NCBI RefSeq assembly: GCF_965363235.1
Contig: NC_134848.1
Coordinates: 60,722,181 to 60,786,180 of the forward strand
Length of the DNA stretch: 64,000 nt
Direction of reading: 5' to 3'
DNA from: Mytilus galloprovincialis
Taxonomy: Eukaryota > Mollusca > Bivalvia > Mytilida > Mytilidae
Shown here: positions 60,256-64,000 of the stretch, piece after piece
Layout: each line of letters begins with the position of its first letter
Position numbering within the stretch: the first letter of the stretch is position 1
Position numbers and translations under genes: made by a program
The notes under the pieces: model-generated
Seen by the model: the letters and a program-made list of their open reading frames with translations, nothing else
Database searches by the model: none
Told to the model about the DNA's origin: nothing

Positions 60256-60399
60256 TTATAAACATGAATTACTTTAAGTGTTTTATAATATTACTATAAA
60301 ACTTAATATTAAACATGAGACCTGATAAAAACAATAAGGAAATAATCTAAGTTAAATATTGGAAAGCACATATACTGATATTTCACATAATATTGTTTC

Positions 60400-60720
60400 A
60401 AAAAGTAAAATCCAAAAAATAGCGAACGCCGAGCAAAATTCAAATCGGAAAGTCCCAAAAAATGGCAAAACCAAAAACTTGATCACATCAAACGAATGGA
60501 TAACAACTCTCATATTCCTGACTTGGAACAGACATTTGTTTTATGTAAAATAGCGGATCAAACCTGGTTTTATAGTTAGCTTAACTTCTAACTGGTATAA
60601 CAGTCGCGTCAAATTTCATTATATAGACAATGAGGCGTACACAAAACAAACAGACATAATAGCTAAAATGTCAAAAGATACAGCAGTCACCATCTTAAAA
60701 CAATCTTAATCACAATAAAA
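60400..60720 (+). repeat. Dispersed repeat family D fragment
   Basis: Contains CATCAAACGAATGGATAACA, TTCCTGACTTGG and AAAGATACAGCAGTCACCAT. Confidence 0.7.
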
Positions 60721-61104
60721 AAACAACGAATACGTAATTTATTAATGACTTGTTTCACCTCAACACGCAGTACTTACAAATTAGAATTATCAAAATATAT
60801 TAATGTGATTTTTATGGATATTTAGCAATGTTAAACAAATCAGAGGTTAATCTTGTCATTACTACATTTAAACATCAGATAATCTCGATTAAAACAGATG
60901 ATTAATTGTACTAGTTTTTCGGATGTCATAAATGAATGGTGCAATGACACATATTTAAACTACCTGCTCACATTATTTAAACAATGAATCATTTAACAAC
61001 TGATATTTCAATATCAAAGAGTGCCATACATGTCATATAATCAGATTTTATGATATTCACATAAACAAGGTTGAGTCTTCTTTTCCTATTACTGAATGTG
61101 CACT

Positions 61105-61225
61105 TACATCAGCAACACGACGGGTACCACATGTGAAACAGGATCTGCCAAAGCACTGAAGATTAGTCCTAGCATTTGTTTAAGTTCGTGTTACTCTGTC
61201 TTCAGATTGTGAACTACTGTTTGTC
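61105..61225 (+). repeat. Family B 3' tail fragment
   Basis: Contains ACGGGTACCACATGTGAAAC and AACTACTGTTTGTCTTTTTA. Confidence 0.55.
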
Positions 61226-61629
61226 TTTTTACTGAATCTTATTACACAGGGATTATACAATACTTTCATACACAGACTCTTTGAGAGAAAAAAAAATGAT
61301 TTGATTCACGCCAAAATTAAGATGTGATGGATTACACGGATGAGTGTAAGGTAGAAGGATTTATTTTATATTTGGATAATATTATAATGTTTCATACTTA
61401 AGAATATTTTGGTTTCAATAAAACCTTCATAAATGACACATTAAAATGGAATAATATGTTTTATTCTCTAGAACATTGTATACAATAATTTATAACTGTA
61501 TATGAAACAACAGATAGATGTCTGCCCCGTTTGGAGCCTTTAGAGGCTTCCGGCTGGGAAGCGCGTGCTTTTCATCTTCTTTTCGTAAAGTCGGTAAAAT
61601 TACAACTTTATTCCTAAAATCGTAGGGAG

Positions 61630-61950
61630 AAATATGAATAGAAATGGAAATAAAGAATGTGTCGAAGGGACAAAACCCGACAAAGAGCAGAGAACAGCCA
61701 AGGGCAACCAATGGTTCTTCAATACAGCGAGAAAATCCCTATACCTCTACTCAATCTAGAAAAAACAAACACACGACAATACACACAGCTAAACTTAGTT
61801 TAAAAAGAGACCGAGTCCGATGTCAGAGTAGACAAGACACTAAACAAAAGGACAATGATATATGAATGAATAAAGGACTATCATCAGTCACTTACTTAAG
61901 CTACAGAACTCCATTAAGTTGCTAGAAAGATTATGTCTCTACATATTTAT
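61630..61950 (-). repeat. Family A retroelement 3' tail, inverted and internally deleted
   Basis: Contains AAGAATGTGTCGAAGGGACA, CTATACCTCTACTCAATCTAG and AACAAAAGGACAATGATATA. Middle portions of the family A tail are missing. Confidence 0.65.
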
Positions 61951-61954
61951 ATAT

Positions 61955-63065
61955 ATCGAAATGTTTTGTATTTTTTCCGGACTACAACTTGTTCTTATAT
62001 CACGTGCTTCTTTTGCTTTGTGAATAAACCCATGCCCTAAATCAAATAAAGTTTGTTTGTACATGCGTATATTAATTACAGCAGGATAATGAATTTTATC
62101 AAATTGGTATGCATTTAATTTACTTAAAGTACGGAGTTACGTTATAAGAACAAAAAACAAAAACAAAAAGTCGCATATACAAAACACACCAGCAAAAAAG
62201 AAAGATAATACAAACACATTGACGGGATGTTTGAGTACCTAGCCATGTTAAATGGATATCAAATTAAACAATCAAACAGTAAAAGTAATATTGATAATAG
62301 AACACAGACAAATGAATGAACAATATAACACGTTTTTAAGATGATAAACAACATCAGTACACAGAATCTATACATCAAGACCATCATGTATTATTTGTGC
62401 AGTTTATACGGAATAATTATCAACAAGGTCTTGGTACCTTCGATGAACTTTTTTAGGGAAAAGGCGAGACTAATTCATTCATTATGGCTGTCATGTGCTG
62501 CAATTCGAAATTGACATATTTGACCTAGATACGACAACGGTTCATGATGGCTGTTCATAACTCATCCCTCTGAAAATCACATTGCCAGTCGTTTACTTTT
62601 TTTCCAAACAAAAAGGGCGGTTCATGGAAGAGCCTACACAATCTCTCCATACCTATACTCATCGGACAAATAAATTACCTTAATTCTCCTAATCAAAATC
62701 GACATAATTGATGCAAGTTATACTTTATTGTAGTATTAACATGGGCAGGCATTATATTTGTGTTATTTTAGCCCTCACTGTCGCTCAGGAAAAATAATCA
62801 CGAATATAATGCCTTATCATGTTAAAACTAGCTTGCATAAATTATTTCTTAAATACACACCAAACAGAGGGAGAGGTTGGATTGGTAATCTTGAACATTA
62901 TAGAGACAAAGTAGATGACACATATTTGAGGTTTTACACGTAAAGTGCTAGGAATATATTTTTGCATTAATAAAGAAGATTGTGAGAAGCTAAATTGGGT
63001 TACTATATAAGTCCGTAGCACACATTAAATCATATTCTGAAACACAATATACATAAAAAAAAAAA
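61955..63065. other. Intergenic stretch, no gene recognised
   Basis: AT-rich. The frame at 62758-62943 has no recognised domain. Confidence 0.4.
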
Positions 63066-63071
63066 CTAAGG

Positions 63072-63650
63072 AAAAATTCGTATAGTCAAAACCCTCAATA
63101 CACCATTATTTATTTGTTAGCGAACGTTATTTTTTTTATGAATTTCAATATATTTGATCTAGAGAGACACATCTTGATTTTTGTATGAGATGGTAAAAAT
63201 AAAAGAGATAGAATATATAAGTTTGATAGAATATTTTAATCACTGAGGGCTTCAACAACTTCAATAGCTTCTTACCATCTCTCAAGAAAAGATGGGTGTC
63301 AAGATTGCCACAATAATAAACAAATAATTGGAGGATGATCCTTAAACTATTCTAAAAAATCCGGAAAAATTCTAATAGTCAAAACCCTCAATACACCATA
63401 ATCTATTTGTTAGCGAACGTTAATTTATTATGAATTTAAATATATTTGAACTAGAGAGTCAATTCTTGATTTCTGTATTATATGGTAAAATGGAAAGAGA
63501 TAGAATATATAAGTTTGATAGAATATTAAGATTATGGAGGGCTTCAACGACATCAATAGCTACTTATCATCTCTTAAGAAAAGATGGGTGTAAAGATTGC
63601 AACAATCATTAACAAATAATTGGAAAATGATCCCAAAACTATTCGAAAAA
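63072..63650. repeat. Tandem pair of ~288-bp units
   Basis: Unit 1 is 63072-63359 and unit 2 is 63360-63650. Both share GTCAAAACCCTCAATACACC, TTGTTAGCGAACGTTA, GAGATAGAATATATAAGTTT and AAGAAAAGATGGGTGT. In unit 2 a 60-codon frame is open; in unit 1 it is interrupted. Confidence 0.88.
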
Positions 63651-63654
63651 ATCC

Positions 63655-64000
63655 GGAAAAAAACTAATTCATTTTATAATGAAATTTAACAACGATGTCC
63701 AAATGCTCTAGATATACAATGATATAACTAAAGATATTACTATTATCTATTAAGGTACTAATAAATGTAAGTTTGATTATAATTTTTGTAATACAAACAC
63801 AAAATTGAATCAAAGCGCGAAAGCGCTGTAAAGGCAGTTAATTACAGGTTGTGTGTATTTCTAGTCCATGACCAGTTATATCATTATCTTCCACAGAACA
63901 GAGGTGGCTTGTAGTATTTAAGATTTAGAGTTCTCTTGTTCCTAGTTCACCTATGTTTATAGTCTACTGTTTACTGTATATTTTCTGTACCTCGCCATGG
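63655..64000. other. Window end, nothing recognised
   Basis: AT-rich DNA with a small AAAGCGCGAAAGCGCT motif near 63813. No gene was seen. Confidence 0.4.

Noticed and set aside
1-64000. CRISPR array, bacterial operon, or integrated viral genome
   Set aside because: No regularly spaced repeats with unique spacers, no ribosome-binding-site-led gene runs, and no viral structural genes were seen. Intron/exon structure and metazoan repeats point to a eukaryote.

Overview
The window looks like nuclear DNA of a marine bivalve, most likely a mussel (Mytilus type). It is AT-rich and intron-rich, with small exons, canonical GT/AG splice sites and dense interspersed repeats. Several repeat families (retroelement tails, SINE-like units and Helitron/MITE elements) look like those familiar from mussel genomes. 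The species call is recognition plus inference; no database was consulted. Exons below were read from frame, splice sites and intron phase, not from transcripts.

Layout. (1) 5.8-10 kb, minus strand: a five-coding-exon secreted C-type lectin gene (CTL1, 189 aa predicted) with a non-coding first exon near 9.84 kb. (2) 10-30 kb: no host gene recognised. It holds a ~160-bp tandem array, several dispersed repeats, a decayed Bel/Pao retrotransposon (20.4-23.5 kb), a probable solo LTR (25.47-26.06 kb) and reverse-transcriptase tail repeats. (3) 30.4-37.6 kb, minus strand: a second C-type lectin gene (CTL2, 179 aa) with the same exon plan and a TATA box. It is loaded with insertions: a 0.9-kb tandem duplication in intron 3, a non-autonomous Helitron and a MITE beside the first splice donor. 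(4) 38-45 kb: retroelement tails, plus extra copies of the lectin upstream region cut by identifiable insertions. (5) 45.4-57 kb, minus strand: exons of a Src-type kinase domain lacking several catalytic hallmarks, and upstream of them two exons encoding two B-boxes and a coiled coil (TRIM-like without RING). A strong unused splice donor near the end of the TRIM-like frame matches the phase of the first kinase exon, so these may be one gene encoding a B-box/coiled-coil/pseudokinase protein of about 621-623 aa. (6) 57-64 kb: duplicated TRIM-like promoter, a hAT-type MITE with perfect 8-bp target duplication, dispersed repeats and a tandem pair of unknown function.

Functional theme. The host genes are of the kinds expanded in bivalve innate immunity: secreted mannose-type (EPN) lectins and a TRIM-like/Src-like signalling protein. 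The lectins are clear tandem duplicates whose promoters and splice sites have diverged. The most novel candidate is the TRIM-like/pseudokinase arrangement.
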